This document shows positions 40,003-50,241 of a stretch of DNA of 64,000 nt, piece after piece. A program made the position numbers and the translations under genes. The stretch is from a candidate division SR1 bacterium (GTDB taxonomy: Bacteria > Patescibacteriota > Gracilibacteria > Absconditabacterales > Absconditicoccaceae), in assembly GCA_026397475.1 (NCBI GenBank), contig JAPLUT010000005.1:62001-126000 (forward strand), given 5' to 3'. The notes under the pieces are model-generated. The model saw only the letters and a list, made by a program, of their open reading frames with translations, ran no database searches and had not been told where the DNA came from. Every line of letters starts with the position of its first letter. The first letter of the stretch is position 1.

Positions 40003-40506
40003 CTATTTTACTTTTTTCAGCCATTTAAGGCTTTTGAAATACTGCCAAAAAGTTCTCTCAATAGAAGCGATATATACATCTAAATTGACCTTGCTCACTT
40101 CCAGCTCTTTTTCAGCTTGCCATAAGGGCTTTTTCTTTCTGCCAAAAATATAATTGGAAGCAGTTTTTTTGTTAATAGCCGGAACAACAGAAGTTTTATT
40201 AGCTTGCGCTTTCTTCATTTCTTCTATCTCCCGTTCTTCTTTTTCAATTTCTTTTTTTAGCCGTTTTTCTCTTTTTTCCATATTTAATCCTCGCATTGGT
40301 ACGGGAACAAATAGGAACCAAATACCACAGATATACATCATGTGCGAAATGTAGTAAGATAGCCCACCCATACCAGAAATTATAGCATTACCTCCGGCAA
40401 CAAGTAATGGAATTGCTCCCATAACAAGTGTTGCCCACAGTAACTGTTTCTTTTTGCTTTCTAAATCTCTGCGACATTCAGAAAACATTTTTGCATTTGT
40501 ATTCAT
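40003..40506 (-). CDS. Small membrane protein with FW-YFKS-KWLKK tail (167 aa)
   Basis: Two membrane helices (about residues 22-42 and 52-70) are followed by a strongly charged coil (KREKRLKKEIEKEEREIEEM). The C-terminal stretch is SIERTFWQYFKSLKWLKKVK, shared with 39094-39618. The N-terminal SECRRDLESKKKQLL resembles SEAQRDLEKRKMRHM of 41480-42022. The promoter is TTGACT-16-TATATG (40543-40570). No TGA used. Function unknown. Confidence 0.72.
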   Translation of the reverse strand: MNTNAKMFSECRRDLESKKKQLLWATLVMGAIPLLVAGGNAIISGMGGLSYYISHMMYICGIWFLFVPVPMRGLNMEKREKRLKKEIEKEEREIEEMKKAQANKTSVVPAINKKTASNYIFGRKKKPLWQAEKELEVSKVNLDVYIASIERTFWQYFKSLKWLKKVK

Positions 40507-40658
40507 CAGATCAATGTATTTTATTGTTTTGTTTGTATACTACATATATCCTAATCCCGCATTAAGTCAAACCATATTTTTGAAGGAAAATACGACATTC
40601 TTTTGCAAAATATACACATCCTTCTTCAAAAATATAAATATTTTTGATTGAAGAATGC

Positions 40659-40771
40659 ACAGTTGTTATCACAATAATTTCTCATTACATTTCAGGCTTA
40701 TTTGGATAACAACTGTAATTTCGACCTCGTAAAAACTTTCGTTATCACTCAACTTTTTCCTGCGTCTCAAA
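40659..40771. repeat. 113-bp element with covarying inverted repeat, copy 2
   Basis: Second copy of 33450-33563. Inverted repeat ACAGTTGTTATC (40659-40670) / GATAACAACTGT (40705-40716). Other differences fall in the loop and the 3' part. As in copy 1, it is followed at once by a terminator of a minus-strand gene. Confidence 0.8.
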
Positions 40772-40779
40772 TAAAAAAA

Positions 40780-40799
40780 ACTCCTGGGAAACCAGAAGT
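40780..40799 (-). terminator. Terminator of the 183-aa gene
   Basis: ctCCTGGG-aaa-CCAGaag arms (weaker stem) with plus-strand A run aataaaaaaaa. Confidence 0.6.
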
Positions 40800-40822
40800 A
40801 GATACTATTATTGTAATAAGTT

Positions 40823-41374
40823 TTAAATGGCTTTTACCCATTCCCAGTCAAGGATTTTCAACTGATTAGGCTTTACCTGATCATCAAGATATCTTATTTT
40901 ATCTTCCGTGATGGAGATATTTTCTTGATACATGTGCACTTTACCCGGAATGTGTTCATATTCCACAGACATGGAATCACTTTGCTTTACGAGGTAATAC
41001 TTTGAATACTCCTCTTTTGAAAGAGATTTTTGTGCAGAGTCTAAGTAATGTAACTCGTGCTTCCACTCTTGGACGTCTTTTTCCAATTTCTTTTTGATCT
41101 TATCTTTGGTTAACCCAAAGTATTGGATTCCCCGTATTCTGGAAACAATCCAAATAAGAAAGAAAAGAACTAAGAAAAATACTCCGATTCCTACTTTCCA
41201 TACAACCATAGTAATGCTAAAAGCAGGGAACAGCATTGCTATATACACCATAAACATTACTCACGTATATCCGCCTAAAAAGTAGACAGTTATTTTAGCT
41301 AATAATGAAAATTTTTTGTTTTTTTGGAACTCCCTTTTAAATTCCTCAAGACCTTTTGTGGACTTTAATTTCAT
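40823..41374 (-). CDS. Small membrane protein of the 38-42 kb cluster (183 aa)
   Basis: The product starts MKLKSTKGLEEFKREFQKN. It has two membrane helices (about residues 28-50 and 55-78), then a basic coiled region and a soluble C-terminal part ending NQLKILDWEWVKAI. A TGA at about 41258 decodes as Gly in GGYTGVMF, so a code-11 call would be truncated. It shows the general layout of its neighbours but not the FW-YFKS tail. Promoter TTGACT-16-TATGAA (41402-41429). Confidence 0.68.
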
Positions 41375-41442
41375 ATATCTATTTTTTGTTTGTGAATCAT
41401 TTTCATACTGAAATCAGAGATTAAGTCAAGAATATTAAAAAA

Positions 41443-41463
41443 ATCCTCTGGGACACCAGAGGA
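41443..41463 (-). terminator. Intrinsic terminator of the 180-aa gene
   Basis: TCCTCTGG-gaca-CCAGAGGA, U tract on the minus strand. Confidence 0.8.
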
Positions 41464-41479
41464 AGTTTAATAGGTTTTA

Positions 41480-42022
41480 CTACATTACTTCGGCATTTTC
41501 TTCAGCCATTTCCAGCTGATTGAATACTGCAGTACGCTCTGGAGAGAGTTGGTATGCTTGCAGCTTGAAGCGCAGAGCATCAAGCTCTTCATCACGAGCA
41601 TCCATAATTTGTTCTGGAGTTTTGTCTTCTTTGCTCCAAAGATAATTAAGGGTCTCAATGTGTTTTCTGGGAAGCCTATCAAAGGTGAGCAAACAAATAT
41701 CACGATACTCTTTCCTAATAACAGACATCATTTGTTCTTCCAGAGGAATTTTTTTCCTTAGTTCCTCTTCCTTTTTCTTCATACTCAAATCCCTTATGAT
41801 ATCAGGGATTATGGTAAGTCCCAAGAGAAAAGCCATAACGACATACTCTATCTTACGGGCAATTGGATCAGGGCGATAAGCAAACATACCTAATTCTATG
41901 CCTATAGGGACAGCGAGTATTGTTATTACTAACAATTGCATATGCCTCATTTTTCTCTTTTCCAAGTCTCTTTGAGCTTCGGAAAGCTTTTCTGTGGCTG
42001 TTTTTTTTGTTTCTGTTGCCAT
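41480..42022 (-). CDS. Small membrane protein of the 38-42 kb cluster (180 aa)
   Basis: A charged N-terminus (SEAQRDLEKRKMRHM) precedes two membrane helices (about residues 29-48 and 61-80) and a long helical cytosolic part. The segments LLTFDRLPRKHIETLNYLWS and LDALRFKLQAYQLSPERT align with the paralogue at 39094-39618, while the FW-YFKS tail is replaced by NQLEMAEENAEVM. Promoter TTGACT-16-TATAAA at 42048-42075. No TGA used. Function unknown. Confidence 0.72.
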   Translation of the reverse strand: MATETKKTATEKLSEAQRDLEKRKMRHMQLLVITILAVPIGIELGMFAYRPDPIARKIEYVVMAFLLGLTIIPDIIRDLSMKKKEEELRKKIPLEEQMMSVIRKEYRDICLLTFDRLPRKHIETLNYLWSKEDKTPEQIMDARDEELDALRFKLQAYQLSPERTAVFNQLEMAEENAEVM

Positions 42023-42047
42023 TGTATTGTTTTATTTGTGTTTTGTT

Positions 42048-42075
42048 TTTATATATAATATCGCTCCTAAGTCAA
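42048..42075 (-). promoter_or_regulatory. Promoter of the 180-aa gene
   Basis: Minus strand: TTGACT (42070-42075), 16 bp, TATAAA (42048-42053), leader with ACAAATAAAA. Confidence 0.65.
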
Positions 42076-42287
42076 CAGATATCGTATTTTTTTCTATTTA
42101 TCGCCTCTAAATAGCACTAATATTGGCAATATTTTTGCTTCCGGAGCAAAAATGGAGTATAATAAATACAATAAACAAGAACAGGATGAAGGGCGTAGGA
42201 CGAAGGATAAAAGGAATAAGATTTCGTTATCACAACCTGCTCCCTGTACCTTGTACCCTATATCCCTTTAGTAATTTACTTGTCTTA

Positions 42288-44339
42288 ATGGTTGAAGTAA
42301 TCAAGAATGTGGTATACGATACTGACTACACCACCTATGTAGCTGACTGAGGATATCCTCTCTTTCAGGCTCCAGCACAAAAAGAGCATCTTGGATTTTT
42401 TGATAGACTCTTGTCGGGAATTTTTCCTAGTTTGTTTGCAAAAAAATGAGCGCCTGCTTCTGCAGGACTCTTTGCTGGTACACCAAAAATAGTTCTTCCT
42501 GAAAACAAAGAAATAAAAGACAAAGAACTTAGAGAGCAAGTAAAATATTTGCTTGAACTGCCTGATGATCAGTATAATGACCAAAAACTCACAAGCAAAA
42601 TGAGACAATATATCTGAGAAACAGAAAAAGAATATACGAGTGTAATCAATGATTATAAATCGCACATTGCGCCTTCTTACCGAGAATTTAAACCGACCTA
42701 TTATAATGTTTCAGGAATTTTTTGAAAAAGTTATTATGCCCAAAGTTATCCTTCGTACATCGATGCACTTTGGACCAGAGATGTTTTGGGATTCCATGCA
42801 AAATGGGATATGAGCCGATTTATCTACCCAGAAGATGATGCTGCCATACAGTCAATGCTGAAAAACAGAGCGACTCAACTGAAAGCAGAAGTAAAAGATG
42901 CTATTCAGAAATGAATTACTCTTGATACTGAAATAGAGCAACAGTACAGAGACGTCGAAATGATCAGAGAAAAACTTACGACACGTGAGGAAAGATATTT
43001 CGAAAACTCATTCTACATCAACATCTACGATGAGAACGAAGAAAAACTTAAAGAAACCGGGAAAAAAATAGAACAGAAAATATCATGATACGGAATCAGA
43101 ATCAAGAGCGCGATCCAAAGGATGGACGAATGATTTACTTCTTGATTACCTTTTTGTACTGATGAACTTGCTATCAGCAGAAGTTCAGTAACCTCATCAC
43201 TTGCCGGAGGATTCCCATTTATTTCAAACGATATGGTAAGCGAAACAGGAATCTTGTATGGAATAAATCTACATACCTGATGATTGGTAATATTCGATAG
43301 ATATGATCAGAAACTACCAAATATGAATAGCGTTATACTAGCCACATCAGGAGCCTGAAAATCGTTTACCGTAAAACTTGAAGTGCTTAGATATTTGATC
43401 AACGATATCGATGTAATTATCATCGATCCAGAAAATGAATACAAGATACTCTGTGAAAAGGTAGGAGGAACCTACGTAAATATTGCAACAAACTCGCAGC
43501 AATATCTAAATCCATTTGATATTCCTCCAAAAATCGAGGATGTAGAATATGGAAAATGAGATTTATTGAGAAGTCAGATTATGAGTTTGATTGGAATGAT
43601 TCAGATTTTGATCTGATGATGTACCCCAGAAGAAGAAGCATTACTCGATAAAGCACTACAAACAACCTATTCATTAAAATGATTTTCACTCGATGCCGAT
43701 AATTACGAAGGGAAACAACCCCCACTCATGGGAGATCTTATGAATGTACTTGAGGGTATGGATGGCTGAGATAGACTGGCATTGAGACTAAGCAAATATG
43801 TAAGTGGAACTTTTGGAAAAGTATTTAATAATTATACAAATATTGATATTAATAATAAGCTTACTGTCATCAGCATTAGAGATTTGGAAGATGCATTAAA
43901 GACTCCTGCGATGTATAACGTTCTTAACTGGATTTGGACGAAGGTAAGATCACACAAGAAAAAAAGAATGCTTGCCTGTGATGAAGCATGGATTATGTTC
44001 CAACATGAAACTTCAGCAGAATTTCTTTTTGGACTTACAAAAAGAGCTAGAAAGTATGGACTATGAATAACTGTGATTTCTCAAGATATTGAAGACTTCG
44101 TAAGAAGTAAATACGGTAAACCGATTATCTCCAACTGTGCATTACAAATATTATTGAAACAATCTACTACTTCGATCAAAGCACTGAATGAATTGTTGTG
44201 ACTCTCAGAAGCTGAGCAGAGAAGGTTGGTCTCATCAAGCGTAGGAGAAGGGCTTATCTTCGCAGGCAATCAACACGTAGGAGTAAAAATATTAGCTTCA
44301 CCAGAAGAAAAAGAATTTATTACTACGGACGTGAAATAA
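42288..44339 (+). CDS. virB4: VirB4/TraC-like conjugation or secretion ATPase
   Basis: The 683-residue product is a HerA/FtsK-class secretion ATPase. It has Walker A ATSGAGKSFTVK, VIIIDPENEY, Walker B RMLACDEAWIMF, TKRARKYGLGITVISQD (the arginine/sensor segment) and the VirB4 block KQSTTSIKALNELLGLSE. The first 250 residues form the VirB4 N-terminal domain, including a basic, membrane-near patch. More than ten TGA codons read as Gly, one in a conserved segment of the ATPase. It leads a set of co-directional membrane-protein genes, so it probably powers a pilus or protein/DNA transfer device. Confidence 0.9.
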
Positions 44340-44432
44340 CAATATAGGAGCAGGGAGCAAGTTGCAGGTTGAAACAACTTGTAACTTGTAACTTGCATCC
44401 TGTCACCCTTTTAATTAATAGTCATTTAGTCA
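44340..44432. repeat. Word-repeat spacer
   Basis: Contains aacttgtaacttgtaact and gcaagttgcaggttgaaac words. No gene. Confidence 0.55.
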
Positions 44433-45461
44433 ATGTCAGAAGAGTTGAAAACAGCTGATACGAATACCAAGACGCAGCTTTCACTAGCGGCGGCGCTGTT
44501 TTTTTCTCCATTGGTGCAAAATATGCTTAAAGAAAATACACGAGATATTACTGAAAAAGATAGAGAATTTATCCATGGATACATTAAGTTTGGCTACATC
44601 ACGATACTGTTTTGACTCATTACGATCGTAACGTGAATTATGAATTATTTCTTCGTTTTGAAATTCCTAAACGTCATCTATACCATCAGTATATTTATTT
44701 TGATCTTCTTATTATTTATTAGTATCGTCAGCATTCTCTCTGACATTAGACTTTTAAAATGAGACGATGCCCTTGTTGAGAACTATGCTATTGAGTGAAG
44801 CAAAAAAGACATCATATTAAAATACTTGCCGGGATACAATATTTATTTGCGATACAAAGAGCATTCTTTCGACAAGCCGAACTGGCGAATCAAGGAATCA
44901 ATTTTATTGTGGGCAGTATTTACTGGTATAAGCATGATAGGGAATAATATGATTGATACCATCTTATTGATTCTTGTCATCACTAGAATCGCTGCCATTA
45001 TGTCTGACATCGATTTCGTTAATACAACTATCAAACAGCATATAAATATATTGTTTCTAAAAAATCCTGAGGAAATCTTTGGATATGTCACAGGATTATT
45101 TGTATATCTTTGGAAAGCATTCATTCACCTCTTCTCAAAAATAGAGTCCTACAGCCTACAAAATGAAATAGCAAAAGAAAAAGAAGTATATAGTCGTATT
45201 ATAGATATCCCAGAAAATAAAAATATTATTATAGAATATATTCTCTGAATTATCTTGGTATCTTGACTTGTATATCTTATCCAACCTGACTTCACTGTAC
45301 GAACATATTACGTCGGATTCTTACTTCTTATTACAAGATATCTGATCATGGCAGTACAACTGAAGCATCTTCCCCATCTTCCGATTGCGAGAGAAATTAT
45401 GCTGCTCTTAAAAGGAATTGGGTCATTATTTGCAAAGAAATCTTTTACAATCAACAAATAG
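44433..45461 (+). CDS. Multi-pass membrane protein of the VirB4 locus, 342 aa
   Basis: The product starts MSEELKTADTNTKTQLSL. Seven or so hydrophobic helices are seen: one pair near residues 52-110, a group at 150-190, one near 220 and a pair at 270-310. No family recognised. Several TGA codons decode as Gly. Its position between a VirB4 ATPase and a pilin-like protein suggests a channel or platform part of the same machine, but this is inference only. Confidence 0.72.
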
Positions 45462-45466
45462 ATACA

Positions 45467-46972
45467 ATGAACAAGAGAAACACATTCACTACAGGGTTGA
45501 CAAAAACTATTGGATCATTTATGACAATAGCACTTTCTCTGGTAGCTGTTGCGTATGGACAGAACTGTAGCCAATGGTCAGGAGGCATTATCAACGATAA
45601 TCAAACGGTGTTTGCGTATTCAACAACCTGAGCAGAATTTCCTAAAAACTGTAACAACGACTTTTCAACTACGCTTACTTGTTCAAGCTGAACTATAAAC
45701 GGGAACTGGCAAACCTATAAATACAATACTTGTACTGACCTCAATGCACTCATCCCTGGTATCGATATTTCCATCGATGAATCACCGATTCGTAATGGAT
45801 ATCTTATCGCACAAGGATCAAGCCCCCAGATTAATATTCTCTTTAAAAATAAAGGAGACACTCTTCTCAACTCAGTAGTTAGCTCACCGGGATTTCTTTC
45901 CTGCAAACGAAAAGAACAAAATTTTAAAATATATGATTCCAATCCTATCACAAGTTTTGTAGTCAATCCTTGAACAAAAGTAGGAGTAAACATTACAATG
46001 AACTCACTCTTTACCCAAGCTTTAGGAGCTAAAACAGTTGTTTGTACTATCACGCCTAGCCTCGCAGGATATAGCGATGTCAGAGCTGGAAATAATGAAT
46101 GGTCAGGAACTTTTGAAGTTGTAAAAGCAGATAGATTTGATCTTGCTTTAAATACAAGTATCCAATCAATAAGCAAGAACTTGAATGCTGCAGAAGGAGC
46201 TAAGGGAGTACAGGGCGCGCAGAATTTCGTATTTAATTCTGTAATGAATATCCTTCTCCCATTGGTCATCATCATTGGGATCCTTTCTGCAATTCTTTGA
46301 TTCTATAAACTTATGTTCTCTAGTGACGACGCTGCTACGAAAGAATGAACGAATTACATTATCTATGGAGTAGTCGGAATCATCGTTATTATGAGTGCAA
46401 GATTTATAGGACAAAATGTATTTGATTTGCTCAATCCATCAGGTGGCCAACTTAAATGATTTGAATTGGCAAGCGGACTCTACAACAACATAATATATCC
46501 GTTTCTTAAACTTGCAATCTATCTGACTCTCGGAGTTATGTTTGTAATATTAGTATCTCGCGTTATTACCTTCCTCTTTGGCACAGATGCTGATGCTCAG
46601 AAAAAAGCATGAACGCTGATTGGATGGAACGTTATCTCTATGATCATTATTATCGGAGCGAAACAAATTGTCGAAGCGGTCTATGGAGCAAAAGATTCCG
46701 TAGTCAAAGACATCACTAATCTATGAGAAGTTGGATCTTGAGTTTTAGCAAACAAGAATATTCCGATTCTTTATCAATTTATCAATTATGCTCTTGGAAT
46801 TGCCTCGCTCGTTATATTGATTATTATCATCATCCAGACCGTAAAACTCTTGACCAAACCTGATGATCCCGCACAGATAAAAAGCATAAAGAATAGCCTC
46901 CTCTATATGTTTATAGGAATCTTGGTTCTCTGAGCTTGATATCTGATTGTAAACTTTGCAATTATTAACTAA
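45467..46972 (+). CDS. Secreted/membrane protein with TrbC/VirB2-like multi-helix C-terminus, 501 aa
   Basis: A signal peptide (about residues 12-31) leads a beta-rich extracellular domain with paired cysteines (NCSQWSGG, NNCNNDF-type, TCTD). From about residue 255 it has a run of hydrophobic helix pairs (NSVMNILLPLVIIIGILSA...; YNNIIYPFLKLAIYLTLG; LYMFIGILVLGAG). Pairs like these are typical of VirB2/TrbC pilins and related CPR proteins. The gene starts 5 bp after the previous stop. A hairpin at 46983-47004 and a terminator at 47038-47061 follow. The assignment to a T4SS-like pilus is inferred. Confidence 0.7.
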
Positions 46973-47037
46973 AAAGCTTAATGGTCCGGTGTTTCTACCG
47001 GACCTACAAATAATAGACGAACGTCTCACGTCCAAAG

Positions 47038-47061
47038 GTTGCTGTACATACAGCAACTTTT
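47038..47061 (+). terminator. Intrinsic terminator after the pilin-like gene
   Basis: GTTGCTG-tacata-CAGCAAC followed by TTTTT. A second GC stem GGTCCGG/CCGGACC lies just upstream (46983-47004). Confidence 0.85.
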
Positions 47062-47181
47062 TGTCTATTTTCGTCTATTTTTACTCTCCCCTTGATCTAT
47101 TGTTCATCAATCGTCTTATAGTTGAATTCCGAAAGCAAATTTGTATACATAAGCACACATTTATTTTTGTTATTATAAAAA

Positions 47182-47406
47182 ATGCGTACTCTCTTGATTA
47201 TCCTCCTTATCCTTGCTTGAATAGCGTTTATCGGATCTGTTTTGCTGATGTCTCCAAAAGGAGGATTAGGACTATGAATTGGTTGAATGGCTTGAGGGAA
47301 TGAATACGGAAGCAAAAAAACTCTTGAAAATAAACTAAAAAAAGTTGCTCTAGTTTCTGGAATCATTTTCCTTCTTGCATCGCTTATTTTACCGTATACT
47401 AAGTAG
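47182..47406 (+). CDS. secG: Preprotein translocase subunit SecG
   Basis: The 74-residue product has two membrane helices around the SecG loop. The first helix ends IGSVLLMSPKGGLG, followed by a Gly-rich linker (GIGGMAGGNEYGSKKTLENK) that matches the typical VLLQ...GGLG...G..T.L.K pattern of SecG. Four of the linker/first-helix glycines are TGA codons, so code-11 annotation would miss the gene. SecG aids SecYEG protein export. It lies 3 bp before the solute-binding protein gene. Confidence 0.85.
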
Positions 47407-47409
47407 GCA

Positions 47410-49401
47410 ATGATAACAATTAAAAGCAAATTCATAAGAGATCTTCTCAGATATATATTTTTCTTATCATTATTTTTCTGGGTATTGATTAGTATCTATG
47501 TATGATATCAATATGTTTGGATATCTTCTGCTCAAATAAATACGAAATGATGAACCTTCGTGGAAGGTATTTTTTGAAATACCTCATATTTGCCATATCT
47601 ACGCAATGATATTCAAAGTAATTTTTACCAAGGATTATTATTTAATGCTTGTCTAAAACCATCTTATGATAAAAACGTTAGCGCATATGTTCCCGACCTC
47701 TGTACAGTGACCACACAAGACAATAAGAATTATAGCATAAGCCTGAATAAATGATTTATTCGGTCTGATGGGACACCTGTTTCTCTTGAAGACATTTATT
47801 TCACTTATAATGACATTCTACGCAACAATATGCGAGAAGTTCCCTTATTGGACCAATACAAAGACATCACTATCATAAAGGATGTTAACAACACACTTAA
47901 AATTACTTTCAATAATAAATCTTCCGACAATATCTTGTTTTTTACAAACTACGTTCTTCCTAAGCACATACTAGTCAATACTGAATTTGCTGACTATAAA
48001 TCATTATTTGCACTCAAGCCCGTCTATACTAATTGTGCGAATCTTGTTTCTCAGTCTAATGATGCATACAGCCTCGTGATTAATCTTGTAAATTGCAATC
48101 AAACTAATTTAAATTTCTATCAAATAAAAAATAATAATTCATTTGAATCATTCAAAAAATCGATTGAAAACTGATGACAATCAATCATAGACGCCTATAT
48201 CGGAGATGCTACATTAGATGGATATGTAGCCAAGAGACTTTTAACAAACCAGCTTATCACCGTGTTTTTTAATACGCATTCTGATAAACTTCGCGTAAGA
48301 GGAAGAAGAGTTCTTTGAGGCCTTATAAAACATAACTTCTATAGTACATGATATGAAGACTATTTTAAAAAAAACACAGATGGATTGTTCGATGCTTTCC
48401 AATCCACTTGAGCTGAGGTCAAAGACTTACTCAACCGCGAATATAGTGACAATCTTATCACAAAAAACGACTTGCTCGATATTAATGTACAACTCCTACC
48501 CAAGTCTATTGTGCTCAAATGAGAAAACCAGAAGTTGGTATATTTTATAGATAGCTGAGCATCTTTTTCCACCGAGCTTACTTTTGATAAAGCATATGAC
48601 AGCATTATTTTAGAATACAAAGGAAAAACGTTTACTCCAAAACATTTTACAAAGTGAGGACACTCATGATGGTATACCTTTGGAACATCAGAAAAAAATT
48701 TCGGAACTGGGATCAATAAATATAGTATCTATGGATATGATAAAAGCAAAAAAATACTTATCAGTTCTCTCGACATATATAATGTTATCCCCGAAGCACA
48801 AACAGAAATAATAGCATCGGAACCTGTTAAATTTACGGTAATCTACTATAGCAACTTCATCAATGACTTTGTTGTCGCTAGATTGCAACGTATATTTAAT
48901 AATGCCAATATTGGTGAAAATTTTGTTTTTGAAAAAATAGAAACGCCTCAGGAGCTTCAATGAAGACTTGTGGTATGAGATTATGATCTCTTGGTTAATA
49001 CCGTAGATATGGGACTCAAAAAAGATCTTACGAAACTTTTTAGTACCGATAAGTGAGAAGTTAATCCATCCCAATACCAAAATCAAAAACTCACAAGCCT
49101 TCTTACACAATACACTACTGCAGATGATAAAGGGAAAAGAAGGCCTCTCATAGAAATAAATAGCATCTATTCTAAAGATATGCCGTTTGTAATTCTTGGC
49201 AAAGAATACCTTACCATCAATTTCAAACCAAATATTATAGAAAGATTTTTATCAAGTGGAGATGTGTTTGATCTCGATGAATACAATCGAAGACACTACA
49301 TTTATACTGACCTTAAGCTCGTAAACAATATCCATATCGACGGCAAAAAAATGTGGAACTTTGATAACTTTTCAAATTTTTTGACGAATGCAATCAAATA
49401 A
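47410..49401 (+). CDS. Extracellular solute-binding protein, family 5 (oligopeptide-binding)-like, membrane anchored
   Basis: The 663-residue product has one N-terminal membrane helix (about residues 15-33) and no lipobox. Signatures of SBP_bac_5 are present: GGTFVEGIFGNTSYLPYL, YSISLNKGFIRSDGTPVSLEDIYFTYND (quoted part LNKGFIRSDGTPVSLEDIYF) and a later LLTNQLITVFFN with GRRVLGGLI. This family binds peptides for ABC importers; no permease or ATPase gene is adjacent, so it may work with a distant transporter. More than ten TGA codons read as Gly. Confidence 0.78.
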
Positions 49402-49415
49402 ACTCCACCCTTAGA

Positions 49416-49486
49416 CGTCATTCCCGCGAAAGCGGGAATCCAAGCTTAATGGTATGGATTCCCGATCAGGCCGGGAATGACGTTGA
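49416..49486. repeat. GC-rich REP-like palindromic repeat, copy 1
   Basis: ACGTCATTCCCG-cgaaag-CGGGAATCCA, then TGGATTCCCG-atcagg-CCGGGAATGACG. Two hairpins in inverted arrangement form a large imperfect palindrome in an otherwise AT-rich genome. Confidence 0.82.
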
Positions 49487-49532
49487 TACATGGGTGGGAA
49501 CGAAATTAGTCTTTAATATCTAGTTGTATTCT

Positions 49533-50165
49533 ATGTGAATATTTGAGATTATTCAGCTTGCCGTAATACTGGCGATATCTATAGGAATGCATGAATACGC
49601 TCACGCATATGTTTCCTATCGTCTCTGAGATCCTACACCAAAATTACAATGAAGACTAACACCCAACCCGCTCAAACATCTTGATCCCATAGGATTTCTT
49701 ATGATATTCTTGATACACTTTTGACGAGGCAAACCCGTGCAAATCAATCCTCTCTATTATAAAAATCCTCGCAAGGGAGAACTCATGGTTGCACTCGCTG
49801 GACCAGCTACTAATATGGTATTAGCTATTATCTGAATTCTCGTCTTGTTGATTTATACAAAAATAATGGGAGGAACTCCGAATGATATTTTCGTCAATGT
49901 CGATCCCATGATTAGTTTTTGGATAAATTTCAGTATTCTCAACATCACACTCGCAATCTTCAATCTCATCCCGATTGCTCCCCTTGATGGATATAGACTA
50001 ATTAAAATTTGGCGACAAAAATGAGCAGAATTTATGGAAAAATACTCACGTTTCTGACTTATATTTATCGTTCTCTTGGTTTTTCTAGGAGGAGGAATAT
50101 TTACGAATATTATTACCTTTGTATTTAATGTGTTGTTTACAATGATTGGACAAGCTTTTTATTAG
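49533..50165 (+). CDS. Site-2 protease family (M50) intramembrane metalloprotease
   Basis: The 210-residue product has five to six membrane helices. The zinc site is SIGMHEYAHAYVSY (HExxH). NPLKHLDPIGF matches the family's NP..H.D..G block, and FNLIPIAPLDGYRLI carries the third, Asp ligand. It lacks PDZ domains, as in the SpoIVFB-like/YwhC branch. The substrate is unknown. The start ATG at 49533 is followed at once by a TGA-coded Gly. prfA follows after a palindromic spacer. Confidence 0.9.
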
Positions 50166-50187
50166 CGGGTATTGTGCTTTGTTGTAG

Positions 50188-50207
50188 GGTACGGTCGCGA
50201 CCGTACC
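50188..50207. repeat. 20-bp perfect palindrome
   Basis: GGTACGGTCGCGACCGTACC between the site-2 protease gene and prfA. It has no T run, so it is not an evident terminator. Confidence 0.6.
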
Positions 50208-50241
50208 TTACGAATCAGTTTTATATTTTACAACAAACACA

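Noticed and set aside
33450-40771. The two 113-bp copies as att sites of an integrated element.
   Set aside because: The enclosed 7 kb includes dus and priA, which are core genes, and no integrase is present. The copies also carry covarying arms, unlike att direct repeats.
46983-47061. A tRNA gene in the GC-rich hairpins after the pilin-like gene.
   Set aside because: There are two simple hairpins only, with no acceptor stem, T-loop or anticodon-loop pattern.
47097-47435. A minus-strand ORF opposite secG.
   Set aside because: The plus-strand SecG pattern with TGA-coded glycines explains the region better.
50188-50207. The 20-bp palindrome as an operator or terminator for prfA.
   Set aside because: It has no T run and no repressor gene is near; a single copy gives too little evidence. 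It is listed only as a repeat.
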